Shown here piece by piece: positions 31,584 through 40,652 of a stretch of 64,000 nucleotides of DNA (within the stretch, counting starts at the first letter, position 1; every line of letters begins with the position of its first letter). The DNA is from G963668185 sp963668185 (GTDB taxonomy: Bacteria; Chloroflexota; Dehalococcoidia; Lucifugimonadales; G963668185), in assembly GCA_963668185.1 (NCBI GenBank), contig OY764162.1, forward strand, positions 2,046,001 to 2,110,000, in the 5' to 3' direction. The translations under genes were made by a program, and so were the position numbers. Under the pieces are notes generated by a model. That model made no database searches. It saw nothing but the letters and a program-made list of their open reading frames with translations, and was not told the DNA's origin.

Positions 31584-33065
31584 ATGAGCTACAAGGGCGC
31601 GCGGTACGACGTGATAGTGGTCGGAGCGGGCAACGCCGCCCTTTGCGCCGCGCTGTCGGCCCGCGACCACGGCGCGCGCGTGGCGGTGCTCGAGAAGGCG
31701 CCTCCTTCCGAGCAAGGCGGGAACTGCCCGTTCACGGGCGGCGGGTTCAGGTTTACGCACGACGGCATCCGGGATCTTCGAGCGCTCGCGCCCAGCATCT
31801 CCGAGGCTGAAGCAGAGCGCATCCGGATGGGGCCCTACACTGCCGAGGACTTCCGGAAGCACCTGACGACGGTTACGAAGGGGGAAACGGCCGGGCATCT
31901 TATGGAGACGATCATCGCCGAGTCCCGGCCGACGGTGGAGTGGATGACCTCGAAGGGCGTGGAGTGGGAGCTTGGCGCGAAGAGGGCCGGGGGCGACAGA
32001 CCGCCTTCGACGATACCGAACGCGGTGGGGCTCAGCGCGAAGGGATCCGGGGCCGGCCTGGTGCGGATGCTGACTCGCGCGGCGCGACAGGCAGGGATCG
32101 ACATCCTCTACGAGACGAAGATGGAGCGGCTGCTGTGCGGGGATGGGGGAGCCGTGAGGGGTGTCGAGGCTTCGGATGCGGACGGTACGCACGAACTGGA
32201 GGCCGGCGGTGTGGCGCTTGCGTGCGGCGGCTTCGAGGCGAACGCGTCGATGCGGGCCGAGCACATGGGGGCCAACTGGTCGGGGGCGAAGGTGCGAGGG
32301 TCGCGCCACAACACGGGAGACGGCCACCGGGCGGCTGTTGCGATCGGGGCGTCGGTCGCGGGCTGCTGGGAAGACTGCCACTGCACTCCAATCGACGCGC
32401 GCGCGCCGGCAACAGGGGAGCTGGCGGTCGTGAACGCGATGCCGCGCCGCGCCTACCCGCTCGGCATCACGGTAAACCTCGACGGACGCCGCTTCACCGA
32501 CGAGGGAGCGGGATTCGCGGAGCAGACGTTCGTGGACATGGGACGCCAGATCATGCGGCAGAGGAACGGCGCCGCGTTCCAGATATTCGACGATCGTGCG
32601 GCGGCGCATATCGAGGAGCGGTACGGCTCATCGGAGCCTGTCAGGGCGGGATCTATAGCCGAGTTGGCCGGTGAACTGGGTATCGACGCCAATACGCTGG
32701 AGGAGACGGTCAGGGCGTTCAACGCGACGAGCCACGACGGCGAGTACGATCCGCTGACGCTCGACGGGAGGGAAACGCGAGCGCTGGAGCCGCCGAAGAG
32801 CAACTGGGCGATAAGGATCGACAGGCCGCCCTTCACCGCGTACCGAGTGACCTGCGGGATCACGTACACGTACGGCGGGCTGGCGATCGACGCCGGGGCC
32901 CGAGTGCTCGGAGAGGACGGAAACCCTATTCGCGGACTGTATGCGGCTGGGGAGATCGTTGGCGGCGTCTTCCGTCACAACAGCCTGCGGGCGGCGGGAC
33001 TGATGCATGGCGCGGTCTTCGGGCGCATCGGCGGGGCGAATGCGGCTGGGTGCGGTGCGGGCTAG
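31584..33065 (+). CDS. tcuA: FAD-dependent tricarballylate dehydrogenase-like flavoprotein
   Basis: 493 residues from ATG at 31584; the frame is open further upstream only through the tandem repeats. N-terminal FAD motif VIVVGAGNAALCAALSARDHG. The family region GGNCPFTGGGFRFTHDGIR and the C-terminal GGLAIDAGARVLGEDG and GEIVGGVFRHNSLRAAG match the TcuA branch of the fumarate reductase/succinate dehydrogenase flavoprotein family. TcuA oxidises tricarballylate to cis-aconitate, but no TcuB or TcuC partner is adjacent, so the true substrate could be another C4-C6 acid or a cyclic ketone. Confidence 0.82.
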   Translation: MSYKGARYDVIVVGAGNAALCAALSARDHGARVAVLEKAPPSEQGGNCPFTGGGFRFTHDGIRDLRALAPSISEAEAERIRMGPYTAEDFRKHLTTVTKGETAGHLMETIIAESRPTVEWMTSKGVEWELGAKRAGGDRPPSTIPNAVGLSAKGSGAGLVRMLTRAARQAGIDILYETKMERLLCGDGGAVRGVEASDADGTHELEAGGVALACGGFEANASMRAEHMGANWSGAKVRGSRHNTGDGHRAAVAIGASVAGCWEDCHCTPIDARAPATGELAVVNAMPRRAYPLGITVNLDGRRFTDEGAGFAEQTFVDMGRQIMRQRNGAAFQIFDDRAAAHIEERYGSSEPVRAGSIAELAGELGIDANTLEETVRAFNATSHDGEYDPLTLDGRETRALEPPKSNWAIRIDRPPFTAYRVTCGITYTYGGLAIDAGARVLGEDGNPIRGLYAAGEIVGGVFRHNSLRAAGLMHGAVFGRIGGANAAGCGAG

Positions 33066-33111
33066 GGCTGTGATGGTGACTCAGGGCAGGCTATCAATCC
33101 TCTCCAATCAA

Positions 33112-33249
33112 GGAGACCTTTGCGTAACTCCGCATGGTGCGCGTACAGCAACGCTCTGGCCCCATCTCAATCTTCCCCAGCAGACTGGGGAAGAGGTCGG
33201 AGGCCCCACCCGAACCGCCCCTGGATTCCGGCCTTCGCCGGAATGACGG
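33112..33249 (+). repeat. 138-bp composite repeat (hairpin B plus repeat D)
   Basis: Starts GGAGACCTTTGCGTAACTC, holds hairpin B (33172-33193) and ends with repeat D (GGATTCCGGCCTTCGCCGGA). It matches 12806-12944 over its whole length except for a variable stretch of about 25 bp after the first 20 bases, so it is a defined, mobile-looking unit. Fills the tcuA-MoxR gap, which has no other supported gene. Confidence 0.75.
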
Positions 33250-33321
33250 TCATGTGAAGGTTTCCAGCAAGGGAGCGGGTGTTGAAGGAGTGGCAGGAAT
33301 CGCAAGAGTGGACGGGATCGG

Positions 33322-34314
33322 ATGACGAACGAAGAGATGCCAGTGGACGATGTGGCTGAGGGGTCGCCGGGGATTATGGCGGCGCGGCAGCTTGCCGACG
33401 AGTTGCGCCGGAGCGTGGAAGGCGCGCTGATAGCGCGGGCGGAGATAATCGATCTCGCGCTGCTCGCGCTGTTCTGCAGGGGCCACGTGCTTATCGAGGA
33501 CGTTCCAGGCATCGGCAAGACGACGATGGCGCGCGCGCTGGCATCGGCGCTGGGCTGCACCTTCAGACGGATACAGTCGACGCCGGACCTGATGCCTTCG
33601 GACCTGCTGGGCGTGAACGTGTTCAACCAGAAGTCGGGCGACTTCGAGTTCATGCCGGGGCCGGTGTTCAGCCACGTGCTGCTGTGCGACGAGATCAACA
33701 GGGCAACGCCCCGGACCCAGGCGGCGCTGCTGGAGGCGATGCAGGAAGGGCAGACGACCATCGACGGCGTCACGATGTCGCTGCCGGAGCCTTTCCTGGT
33801 GCTGGCCACGCAGAACCCGATTGAGATGGAGGGGACGTTTCCACTGCCGGAAGCGCAACTCGACAGGTTCTTCGTGCTCGTCAAGCTCGGATATCCAAGC
33901 CATGACGACGAGTCTGAGATGCTGGCGAGGTTTGGGGCCGGGCTGCGAGGAGCGGAGGCCGCGCGGATCGCGAGTCCGGACCGGCTGAAGGCCGCGCAGG
34001 AGGCCGTGGCAACCGTGCGGGTGGACGAGGCCGTGCGCGGCTACGTGGTGGCTGTGTCGGCGGCGACCAGGGAGCACGGAGACCTCGCGCTGGGCGCAAG
34101 CCCGCGGGCGTCGCTCTCGCTGATGCGGGCGTCGCAGGCGCGCGCAGTCATGGCAGGCCGGGACTTCGTGGTGCCGGACGACGTGAAGGCGCTCGCGACG
34201 CCGGTGCTGGCCCACCGGCTCGTACTTACCTCGACGGCCAGACTCAGGTCTGCCACGGCGGAAGGTGTTGTTGGCGACGTGCTGGCGTCCGTGCCCGTGC
34301 CGATAGAGAAGTAA
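33322..34314 (+). CDS. MoxR-family AAA+ ATPase (second copy)
   Basis: 330 residues, ATG at 33322. Walker A in IEDVPGIGKTTMARAL (GIGKT at 63-67), Walker B in VLLCDEINRATPRTQAALLEAM, then LATQNPIEMEGTFPLPEAQLDRFF. C-terminal lid GASPRASLSLMRASQARAVM. It is a paralog of the ATPase at 15672 and heads the same gene order, MoxR then DUF58 then a membrane protein. The spacing to the DUF58 gene is 3 bp, so they are one transcript. Confidence 0.93.
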   Translation: MTNEEMPVDDVAEGSPGIMAARQLADELRRSVEGALIARAEIIDLALLALFCRGHVLIEDVPGIGKTTMARALASALGCTFRRIQSTPDLMPSDLLGVNVFNQKSGDFEFMPGPVFSHVLLCDEINRATPRTQAALLEAMQEGQTTIDGVTMSLPEPFLVLATQNPIEMEGTFPLPEAQLDRFFVLVKLGYPSHDDESEMLARFGAGLRGAEAARIASPDRLKAAQEAVATVRVDEAVRGYVVAVSAATREHGDLALGASPRASLSLMRASQARAVMAGRDFVVPDDVKALATPVLAHRLVLTSTARLRSATAEGVVGDVLASVPVPIEK

Positions 34315-34317
34315 CCG

Positions 34318-35637
34318 TTGGCGCAGAGTCCGTTCCACGAGCTGCTGACTCTCGTGACGAGGCGGAGAGGCGGCGGTGACCGCGGCGCCTCGTCTCCCCA
34401 TGCGGAGCGGGCCTTCTGGCAAGAGTTCTGGGTCCTGCTGTTCATTGCGTTGCTGGTCACGGGGCTGGTCTCCGGCAAGGGTGTGCTGGTCGCGTTCGGA
34501 TCTACCGGAATGCTCGCAATGGCCGTGTCCTGGCTGTGGAACAGCGTCGCGCTGGCGGAGGTGACGTTCGAGCGGGAGTTCTCGCAGACGCACACGTTCG
34601 CGGGCGAAGAGGTCCGCATGGCGCTTTCGGTAACGAACTCCAAGCCGGTGCCGCTGGGGTGGATGCACATCCAGGACCGGCTCCCCCTGGACGTAACCGT
34701 GGTCGACGCCCGGTCGAACGTCCGGCAGGAGGGCAATTACCAGGTGCTTGAGCAGTCGACGGCGATCTCGTGGTACGAGAAGGTGCGCTGGACTTACACG
34801 GTCAAGAGCGACAAGCGCGGCTACTACAGGTTCGGCCCGGCAACGATCGACAGCGGGGACATCTTCGGCTTCTACCGGAAGCGGATGGTGTCCGAGCGGT
34901 CCGACCGGCTGATCGTGTATCCGAAGGTCGTGCCGCTGGCCGAACTTGGAATCCCATCCTTCCACGCGCTTGGCGACTCCCGGAGCCGTGTGCCGTTGCA
35001 CGAAGACCTTTCGCTGCCTTCGACGATTCGCGAGTACCGGCGTGGCGACCCGCTGAACAGGGTGGCGTGGAAGGAGAGCGCGAAGGCGCGCGATCTGCGT
35101 GTGCGCACGTTCGATCCGAGCGCGTCGGTCACGGTGATGCTGGCGGTGTGCGTGGAAACGACGCCCCGCCGCTGGGAGGGGTACATCCCGGAGTTGCTGG
35201 AGCGCACGATCACCGCTTCCGCGTCGATCGCGGCCCACGCCTTCGAGAGGCGGCATTCGGTCGGGCTGGTATCGAACGGATCGCTGATCGAGTCGACGCG
35301 GTCGATGCGGATCGATCCGAGCCGTTCTCCGGCGCAGCTTTCGCAGATCATGGAGGCGCTGGCGACCATCCGGCCCGTGGTCCTCAGGCCGATGGCGCGG
35401 CTTCTGGAGGAGGGAGCGCGTAGCTTTCCGAGCGGAGCGACGGTGGTGGTCGCGGCGGCGTACGTGCCTGCCGAACTGGTGGAATCGATCCGCTTGTTGA
35501 GGCGGTCGGGGCGCCCGGTCGTGGTGGTGTACGCCGGAGACGATCAGCCTCCAGAGCTGCCGGACGACGTGACGGTGCACCACGTCGGGGCGTACCTGGG
35601 GCGCATGGATAGGGACCGTGATTTCCGGCCAGCATAG
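34318..35637 (+). CDS. DUF58 protein (second copy)
   Basis: 439 residues from a TTG at 34318. Two membrane helices (about 40-56 and 60-76) are followed by a beta-rich extracytoplasmic or cytoplasmic domain and the DUF58 signature EYRRGDPLNRVAWKESAKAR near residue 238, then a VWFA-like half with VTVMLAVCVET. It partners the MoxR ATPase. The last 20 bp overlap the following membrane protein gene. Confidence 0.9.
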   Translation: MAQSPFHELLTLVTRRRGGGDRGASSPHAERAFWQEFWVLLFIALLVTGLVSGKGVLVAFGSTGMLAMAVSWLWNSVALAEVTFEREFSQTHTFAGEEVRMALSVTNSKPVPLGWMHIQDRLPLDVTVVDARSNVRQEGNYQVLEQSTAISWYEKVRWTYTVKSDKRGYYRFGPATIDSGDIFGFYRKRMVSERSDRLIVYPKVVPLAELGIPSFHALGDSRSRVPLHEDLSLPSTIREYRRGDPLNRVAWKESAKARDLRVRTFDPSASVTVMLAVCVETTPRRWEGYIPELLERTITASASIAAHAFERRHSVGLVSNGSLIESTRSMRIDPSRSPAQLSQIMEALATIRPVVLRPMARLLEEGARSFPSGATVVVAAAYVPAELVESIRLLRRSGRPVVVVYAGDDQPPELPDDVTVHHVGAYLGRMDRDRDFRPA

Positions 35638-37051
35638 GATCGTCCTGGCGTGCCTGGCGGTCGCCGAGAGCGCGTACGTGTACGCGGTGCTGGCCCTGGT
35701 GGGCGCGGCGGGGGGGCACGGCACCAGCCCCATGAACATGCCGGCGATCCTGGCGGTGCTCGTGTCGGCGCTGGTGGTGTCCAGGCTGCTGCTGTACGTC
35801 GCGATGCCGGACTGGACGGCGCTTCTCATCCACACGGGCATCGGCCTGTTCGTCATATGGATCGTGGTGGCGACGCAGGCGGGCGCGGCAGGCGTTGACC
35901 TCGGCTGGATCGGCTGGGGGTTTTCGTCGAGCCCGCTCGCGGACGGCAACGCGTTCAGGGCGATCATCGGCGGGGTCGCGTCCGTGTACCTGTGGCGGCG
36001 GGGCGCGCACCTGGCGGGCCTGCAGTCGCCCGTGGAGACGCTGGGCTTCGGGTTCAAGGTTGGCGTGGCGATCATGACGACGGCGGCGATCGTGGACGCG
36101 ATCATCGAGTCTGACCTCAACATCTACTCCGTGATGTTCGCGTTCCTGGCAGCGTCGCTGGCAGGGCTCGGAATCGGCCGGCTGCTGCCGCCTGCGCCGG
36201 AGACGGAGCACGCGAGGACGTGGCCGCGGGTGATCGGCGCGGTGGTCACGGGCGTTGTGGTCACGGGCCTGTTCGTGGGGCTGGTGCAGAACGCGTTCCT
36301 TTCGCAGGCGTCGCGGATGGCGATCACCACCCTGGGCTTCATGATCGACCGGGTCGTCAAGTACGCGCTGCTGGCGATCATCTACCCGCTAGCCTATATC
36401 GTGGGGCTGCTGGTCAGCGGCATATCGTGGCTGTTCAGGGTGGACGAGCCGCGTGAGCCTGTCGAGCGGGAGCAGACACAGGCGCCGATAGACCGATTCA
36501 TGGAGGAGTTCAGGTCGCGGGTCGGGGAGCAGGAGCGCTCGTACCTGATCTTCGACATCATCGAGTACGTCATCGTAGCGCTGCTGGTGCTGCTGGTGGC
36601 GTTCCTGCTTGTGCGGGCGTTCCGCCGCAGGGCGCGGACTCGCACGCTGTACGAGGCCGGAGACCGGGAATCGGTCTCCGAAGGCCGCTCGCCGGTTTAC
36701 GACGCGGCGAACCTGCTGTTTGGACTTCTGCCGGACTGGCTGAGGCGGAGACAGGCGTCGGGGTACCGGCTGCCGGACGGGCCTTCGGGAATCGTGGACG
36801 TGTTCAGGCTGTACTACCGGATGCTGGACGTTGCCGGGAGGAAGGGGGTGCTGCGCGCGCCGCACGAGACGCCGGAGGAGTTGCGGGGCAGGCTCGCGGG
36901 AGTGCTGCCGTCGCGGCTTGTGACGCAAGTGACGGCGGCTTTCGAGAGGGCGTGCTACGGGGGGCTGCCTACTCCCGCGCCGGCGGTGGCGGAGATGCAG
37001 TCGGCCTTGCGGGCGGAGGATGGGGGCAGCCCTTCGACAGGGTCGGCATAG
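35618..37051 (+). CDS. polytopic membrane protein with C-terminal DUF4129 domain
   Basis: 477 residues from GTG at 35618. Six or seven membrane helices in the first 290 residues, another helix at about 308-328, then a cytoplasmic C-terminal domain beginning FRLYYRMLDVAGRKGVLRAP and containing ETPEELRGRLAGVLPSR, the DUF4129 pattern. In other genomes this domain closes MoxR/DUF58/transglutaminase operons. The final residues GSPSTGSA are encoded by a relic of repeat A (37027-37050), so the native C-terminus has been altered. Start overlaps the DUF58 gene by 20 bp. Confidence 0.85.
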   Translation: MISGQHRIVLACLAVAESAYVYAVLALVGAAGGHGTSPMNMPAILAVLVSALVVSRLLLYVAMPDWTALLIHTGIGLFVIWIVVATQAGAAGVDLGWIGWGFSSSPLADGNAFRAIIGGVASVYLWRRGAHLAGLQSPVETLGFGFKVGVAIMTTAAIVDAIIESDLNIYSVMFAFLAASLAGLGIGRLLPPAPETEHARTWPRVIGAVVTGVVVTGLFVGLVQNAFLSQASRMAITTLGFMIDRVVKYALLAIIYPLAYIVGLLVSGISWLFRVDEPREPVEREQTQAPIDRFMEEFRSRVGEQERSYLIFDIIEYVIVALLVLLVAFLLVRAFRRRARTRTLYEAGDRESVSEGRSPVYDAANLLFGLLPDWLRRRQASGYRLPDGPSGIVDVFRLYYRMLDVAGRKGVLRAPHETPEELRGRLAGVLPSRLVTQVTAAFERACYGGLPTPAPAVAEMQSALRAEDGGSPSTGSA

Positions 37052-37090
37052 ACTCTTCGCCGGTTTGGCGGATTCGCGAGTCGTTCTCCT

Positions 37091-37597
37091 CTACAGTGGG
37101 TTGGATAGACTGGCGGGGGCAAGGCGCACCATCGAAGCGCGGTCCGGGAGGCGTGCGGCGATGGTGTGGGCGTCTTCGCGGAGTATGGGGTGGACGAGGC
37201 CGGGGGCTATTTCGGCCAGGGGAGTCATGACGAAGGAGCGTTCCGTCATGCGCGGGTGGGGAAGCGTGAGCAGCGGGGCGTCGATGATCTGCCGGCCGTG
37301 GAAGAGGATGTCGATGTCAAGCAGCCTGGGGGCGTTGGGGAAGGCGCGTCCGTGGCCGACTTCGTCTGCGATGCGGTCGGCTTCCCGCAGCAACCGGAAT
37401 GGGTCAAGCGTCGTCCAGATGCGGCAGACCGCGTTCAGGAAGGGGGGTTGGGACGAGAAGCCGGCGGGCGCGGTCTCGTAGAGCGAGGAGGCCAGCAAGT
37501 GGGAGCTGAGACCGGCGAGACCTCGCAGGCCGCGGGCGATGTTGCGGCGCCTGTCGCCGAGGTTCGTGCCGAGTCCGAGGTAGGCTTCGTGGTTCAC
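37091..37597 (-). CDS. folK: 6-hydroxymethyl-7,8-dihydropterin pyrophosphokinase
   Basis: 168 residues. Adds pyrophosphate to the pterin alcohol in folate synthesis. Motifs: YLGLGTNLGDRRRNI at the N-terminus, YETAPAG at about 40-46, FLNAVCRIWT, and the catalytic RLLDIDILFHG around residues 91-101 with both magnesium-binding aspartates, then LPHPRMTERSFVM. It overlaps folP by 4 bp, giving a folP-folK pair that makes consecutive steps. Confidence 0.93.
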   Translation of the reverse strand: MNHEAYLGLGTNLGDRRRNIARGLRGLAGLSSHLLASSLYETAPAGFSSQPPFLNAVCRIWTTLDPFRLLREADRIADEVGHGRAFPNAPRLLDIDILFHGRQIIDAPLLTLPHPRMTERSFVMTPLAEIAPGLVHPILREDAHTIAARLPDRASMVRLAPASLSNPL

Positions 37598-38457
37598 GTA
37601 GCGCCGCTCCAGCCGCGGACTACGGCGTCGCTCATTCGCGCCACGCGCGCCATCTCCTTGACGTCGTGGACGCGCACGATGTCTGCACCGTTGGCGATGG
37701 CGAGCGCGACGGTGGCGGCGGTGCCTTCGAGGCGCTCATCGACGGGCAGGTCGAGCACGCGGCCGATCGTGGACTTGCGCGAGGTACCGACGAGCACGGG
37801 ACAGCCCAGGGCGCGAATCTCGGAGAGGCGGCGCAGAAGCTCCAGGTTATGGCCGGGCGACTTGCCGCCGAATCCGAAGCCGGGGTCCACGATGATCTTC
37901 CCGCCGTCTATGCCGCCGCGCGTCCCGGCGTCCACCGCGGCGCGCAGTTCGGACACGACGTCCGCCACCACGTCCGGGCCGTACGCGCCGCGCTCGCGGT
38001 TGTGCATGACGACGACGGGGACGCCGGTTGACGCGGCAACTTCGATCATGGCCGGATCGCGGCGCAGCCCCCAGACGTCGTTGATCATCGCCGCGCCCTC
38101 CCGGAGGGCCGCCTGCGCCACGTTCGCCTTGTAAGTGTCCACGCTTACGGGGATGTCGAGGGCGGGGCAGATGCGGCGCAGGACGGGGAGAAGGCGTTCG
38201 AGTTCGACGGCCTCGGACGTCGGCTCCGCGCCCGCGTAAACGGAGGCAGGGCGCGTGGACTCGGCTCCGACGTCTATGATGTCCGCGCCCCACTCCTGGA
38301 AGCGCAGCGCCTGTTCCAGCGCGGCATCGGCATCGGAGCCGACGCCGTCGCCTGAGAAGGAGTCGGGCGTGACGTTGAGGACGCCCATGACGTACGTGCG
38401 CTCTCCCCACGCAAAGCGCCGGGGGCCGATGGTGAGGGGTGGGGGGTGGGGAAGCAA
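37594..38457 (-). CDS. folP: dihydropteroate synthase
   Basis: 287 residues from a TTG at 38457. TIM-barrel enzyme joining pterin pyrophosphate to p-aminobenzoate. Motifs: MGVLNVTPDSFSGDG (24-38), the pterin-binding DIIDVGAESTRP with Asp/Glu, VDTYKANVAQAALREGA, MINDVWGLRRDP, VVVMHNRERG, DPGFGFGGKSPGHNLELL and LVGTSRKSTIGRVL; the C-terminus has VRVHDVKEM. All catalytic motifs are present. The sulfonamide-contact loop SFSGDG is unremarkable. Overlaps folK by 4 bp. Confidence 0.95.
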   Translation of the reverse strand: MLPHPPPLTIGPRRFAWGERTYVMGVLNVTPDSFSGDGVGSDADAALEQALRFQEWGADIIDVGAESTRPASVYAGAEPTSEAVELERLLPVLRRICPALDIPVSVDTYKANVAQAALREGAAMINDVWGLRRDPAMIEVAASTGVPVVVMHNRERGAYGPDVVADVVSELRAAVDAGTRGGIDGGKIIVDPGFGFGGKSPGHNLELLRRLSEIRALGCPVLVGTSRKSTIGRVLDLPVDERLEGTAATVALAIANGADIVRVHDVKEMARVARMSDAVVRGWSGAT

Positions 38458-38503
38458 GGCTGCTTAGTTTTGTCGAAGGTTGACTTGCATACCCCATCCT
38501 AAC

Positions 38504-38714
38504 CTTCCCCAGCAGACTGGGGAAGGGACCGGAGGCTGCGCTCAGGGCGAACGGGGTGAGGCACTAGGCCCTTCGACAGGCTCAGGGCGGGCGGGGTGAA
38601 GCACTAGGCCCTTCGACAGGCTCAGGGCGAACGGGGTGAGGCACTAGGCCCTTCGACAAGCTCAGGGAGAACGGGGTGAGGCACTAGGCCCTTCGACAGG
38701 CTCAGGGCGAACGG
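38504..38714 (+). repeat. hairpin B followed by 40-bp tandem array of repeat A
   Basis: Hairpin B at 38504-38525. Then a tandem array (38539-38714) of one partial unit and four full units with a 40-bp period, each repeat A plus the linker GGGGTGAGGCACTAG; the junctions GCACTAGGCC are at 38561, 38601, 38641 and 38681. Copies differ by single bases. The array fills most of the 38458-38813 gap upstream of the carboxyltransferase gene. Confidence 0.82.
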
Positions 38715-38813
38715 ACACTTCGGGCGGGGGCAATTTGTACGCTGGGGGATGCTGCTGATGTTATCCTTGAAGCAGGATCGGATTATTCCACTCTTGGGGA
38801 GACTGCACAAACG

Positions 38814-40376
38814 TTGGTGACGCGAAGAAGTACGGGTGAGCAGCTGGACCGCCTTCAGGAAATGCGGGAGCGCAGCAGGGAGGGCGGCGGCGCGCGGCGG
38901 ATACAGGCCCAGCACGACAAGGGCAAGTACACGGCGCGGGAGCGCATCGACATGCTGTTCGACGCCGGGTCGTTCGAGGAGCTTGACCCGTTCGCGCAAC
39001 ACCGGGCGACCGACTTCGGGCTGGACGCCAGCCGGACGCTTGGCGACGCCGTTGTGACCGGCTATGGCCGCGTGAATGGCCGCACGGTGTTCGCGTACTC
39101 GCAGGACTTCACGGTTCTCGGCGGGTCGCTGTCCGAGGTCGTGGCGGAGAAGATCTGCAAGGCTATGGACATGGCGCTCAGCACGGGCGCGCCCATGGTC
39201 GGGCTGATCGACTCCGGCGGCGCGCGCATCCAGGAGGGGGTCAGCAGCCTCGCCGGATACGGCGACATCTTCCTGAGGAACACGAGGGCGTCGGGCGTGA
39301 TACCGCAGATTTCGGCCATACTGGGGCCGGCGGCGGGCGGCGCGACGTACTCGCCGGCGCTGACCGACTTCGTGTTCATGGCGGCCGGCGTGGGCCAGAT
39401 GTACATCACGGGCCCGGACGTGATCCGGGCGGTCACGGGCGAGGACGTCTCGCACGAAGACCTGGGCGGCGCGGTCAGCCACGCGAGCCGCAGCGGCGTC
39501 TCGCACTTCGCGCCGGACAACGAGGACGAGTGCATCGCCGAGATCAGGCGGCTGCTCGACTTCCTGCCGCAGAACAACGTGGACGACCCGCCAACGAGGC
39601 CCGCGTCGGACGGGGCGGACCGGAGGGACGAGGCGCTCGACTCCGTTGTGCCGGACAACCCGAACCAGCCGTACGACATGCTCGACGTGATCGCTTCGGT
39701 GGTGGACGACGGGGACTTCATGCAGGTGCACGAGATGTTCGCGCGGAACGTGATCGTGTGCTTCGCCCGGATCGAGGGGCGCACGGTCGGCGTCATCGCG
39801 CAGCAGCCGACGGTGATGGCGGGCGTGCTGGACATCGACGCGTCGGTCAAGGCGGCGCGGTTCGTGCGCTTCTGCGACGCGTTCAACATCCCGCTGGTGA
39901 CGTTCGTGGACGTGCCTGGGTTCCTGCCGGGAACGTCGCAGGAGCACGGCGGCATCATCCGGCACGGCGCGAAGCTCATCTACGCGTACGCGGAGGCGAC
40001 GGTTCCGAAGGTGAGCGTGATCACGCGGAAGGCGTACGGCGGCGCGTACATCGTGATGAGCAGCAAGACGCTGCTTGGGGACGTCAACTACGCTTGGCCG
40101 ACGGCGCAGGTGGCCGTGATGGGCGCAGAGGGCGCGGTCAACATCATCCACCGCTCCAGGATCAGGGACTCGGAGTCGCCTGCCGCGCTGCGGGAGGAGT
40201 TGATCGCCGAGTACGAGGACACGCTGATGAACCCGTACGTGGCGGCGGCCCGCGGGCTGATCGACGACGTGATCGTGCCGTCCGAGACACGGCCCAAGAT
40301 CGCGGGCGCGCTGCGAATGCTGGCGAACAAGCGGGACAACCTCCCGCCCAAGAAGCACGGGTCGATTCCGCTGTGA
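38814..40376 (+). CDS. pccB: acyl-CoA carboxyltransferase (PccB/MmdA family)
   Basis: 520 residues from a TTG at 38814 (GTG at 38817 is equally possible). Two crotonase-like halves: the first contains QDFTVLGGSLSEVVAEKICK and GLIDSGGARIQEGV, the second VGVIAQQPTVMAGVLDID and the oxyanion region FVDVPGFLPGTSQEHGGIIRHGAKL with YAYAEATVPKVSVITRKAYGGAY. This is the biotin-dependent carboxyltransferase of propionyl-CoA carboxylase or the alpha subunit of sodium-pumping methylmalonyl-CoA decarboxylase; sequence by eye cannot separate them. No biotin carboxylase is adjacent. A small partner gene overlaps its stop. Confidence 0.9.
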   Translation: MVTRRSTGEQLDRLQEMRERSREGGGARRIQAQHDKGKYTARERIDMLFDAGSFEELDPFAQHRATDFGLDASRTLGDAVVTGYGRVNGRTVFAYSQDFTVLGGSLSEVVAEKICKAMDMALSTGAPMVGLIDSGGARIQEGVSSLAGYGDIFLRNTRASGVIPQISAILGPAAGGATYSPALTDFVFMAAGVGQMYITGPDVIRAVTGEDVSHEDLGGAVSHASRSGVSHFAPDNEDECIAEIRRLLDFLPQNNVDDPPTRPASDGADRRDEALDSVVPDNPNQPYDMLDVIASVVDDGDFMQVHEMFARNVIVCFARIEGRTVGVIAQQPTVMAGVLDIDASVKAARFVRFCDAFNIPLVTFVDVPGFLPGTSQEHGGIIRHGAKLIYAYAEATVPKVSVITRKAYGGAYIVMSSKTLLGDVNYAWPTAQVAVMGAEGAVNIIHRSRIRDSESPAALREELIAEYEDTLMNPYVAAARGLIDDVIVPSETRPKIAGALRMLANKRDNLPPKKHGSIPL

Positions 40377-40576
40377 CGGGCGCGGGGGGCGAGCGCCGGG
40401 CTGAAGGGCGCGAGGAGGAAGTCGCCGCGGTGATGGCGGCGATCCATGCCTACCTTGAGCAGGAGAGGGCCGCGCCGCCGATGCCGGAGCGAAGTCCGGC
40501 GTGGCGGAACGCAGAGTGGGCGACGTATCGGGGCAGAGGCGTGGGCGGGCCGCGGTCCTGGCGCGAGAGCGCCTGA
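40373..40576 (+). CDS. small carboxylase-associated protein (epsilon-like)
   Basis: 67 residues from GTG at 40373, overlapping the carboxyltransferase stop by 4 bp. A predicted helix EEEVAAVMAAIHAYLEQER precedes a Pro/Trp-rich tail (SPAWRNAEWATYRG). Short proteins with a helix of this kind and a conserved tryptophan follow pccB genes in many bacteria and are thought to bridge or stabilise the carboxylase. The coupling supports a subunit role. Confidence 0.7.
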   Translation: MTGAGGERRAEGREEEVAAVMAAIHAYLEQERAAPPMPERSPAWRNAEWATYRGRGVGGPRSWRESA

Positions 40577-40613
40577 GGGGGTGTGCAGGAAGCTGCCGAA
40601 CCCGTTCGTGGCA

Positions 40614-40641
40614 GGCCCTTCGACAGGCTCAGGGCGAACGG
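40614..40641 (+). repeat. repeat A immediately before moeA
   Basis: A full copy of repeat A ends 11 bp upstream of the moeA start, so it lies in the 5' leader; the GGAGG ribosome-binding site follows it at once. Confidence 0.7.
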
Positions 40642-40652
40642 AGCGGAGGCGG

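Noticed and set aside
33250..36123. 957-codon minus-strand frame across the second MoxR operon
   Set aside because: Runs antisense to three recognisable genes and has no family features; shadow frame.
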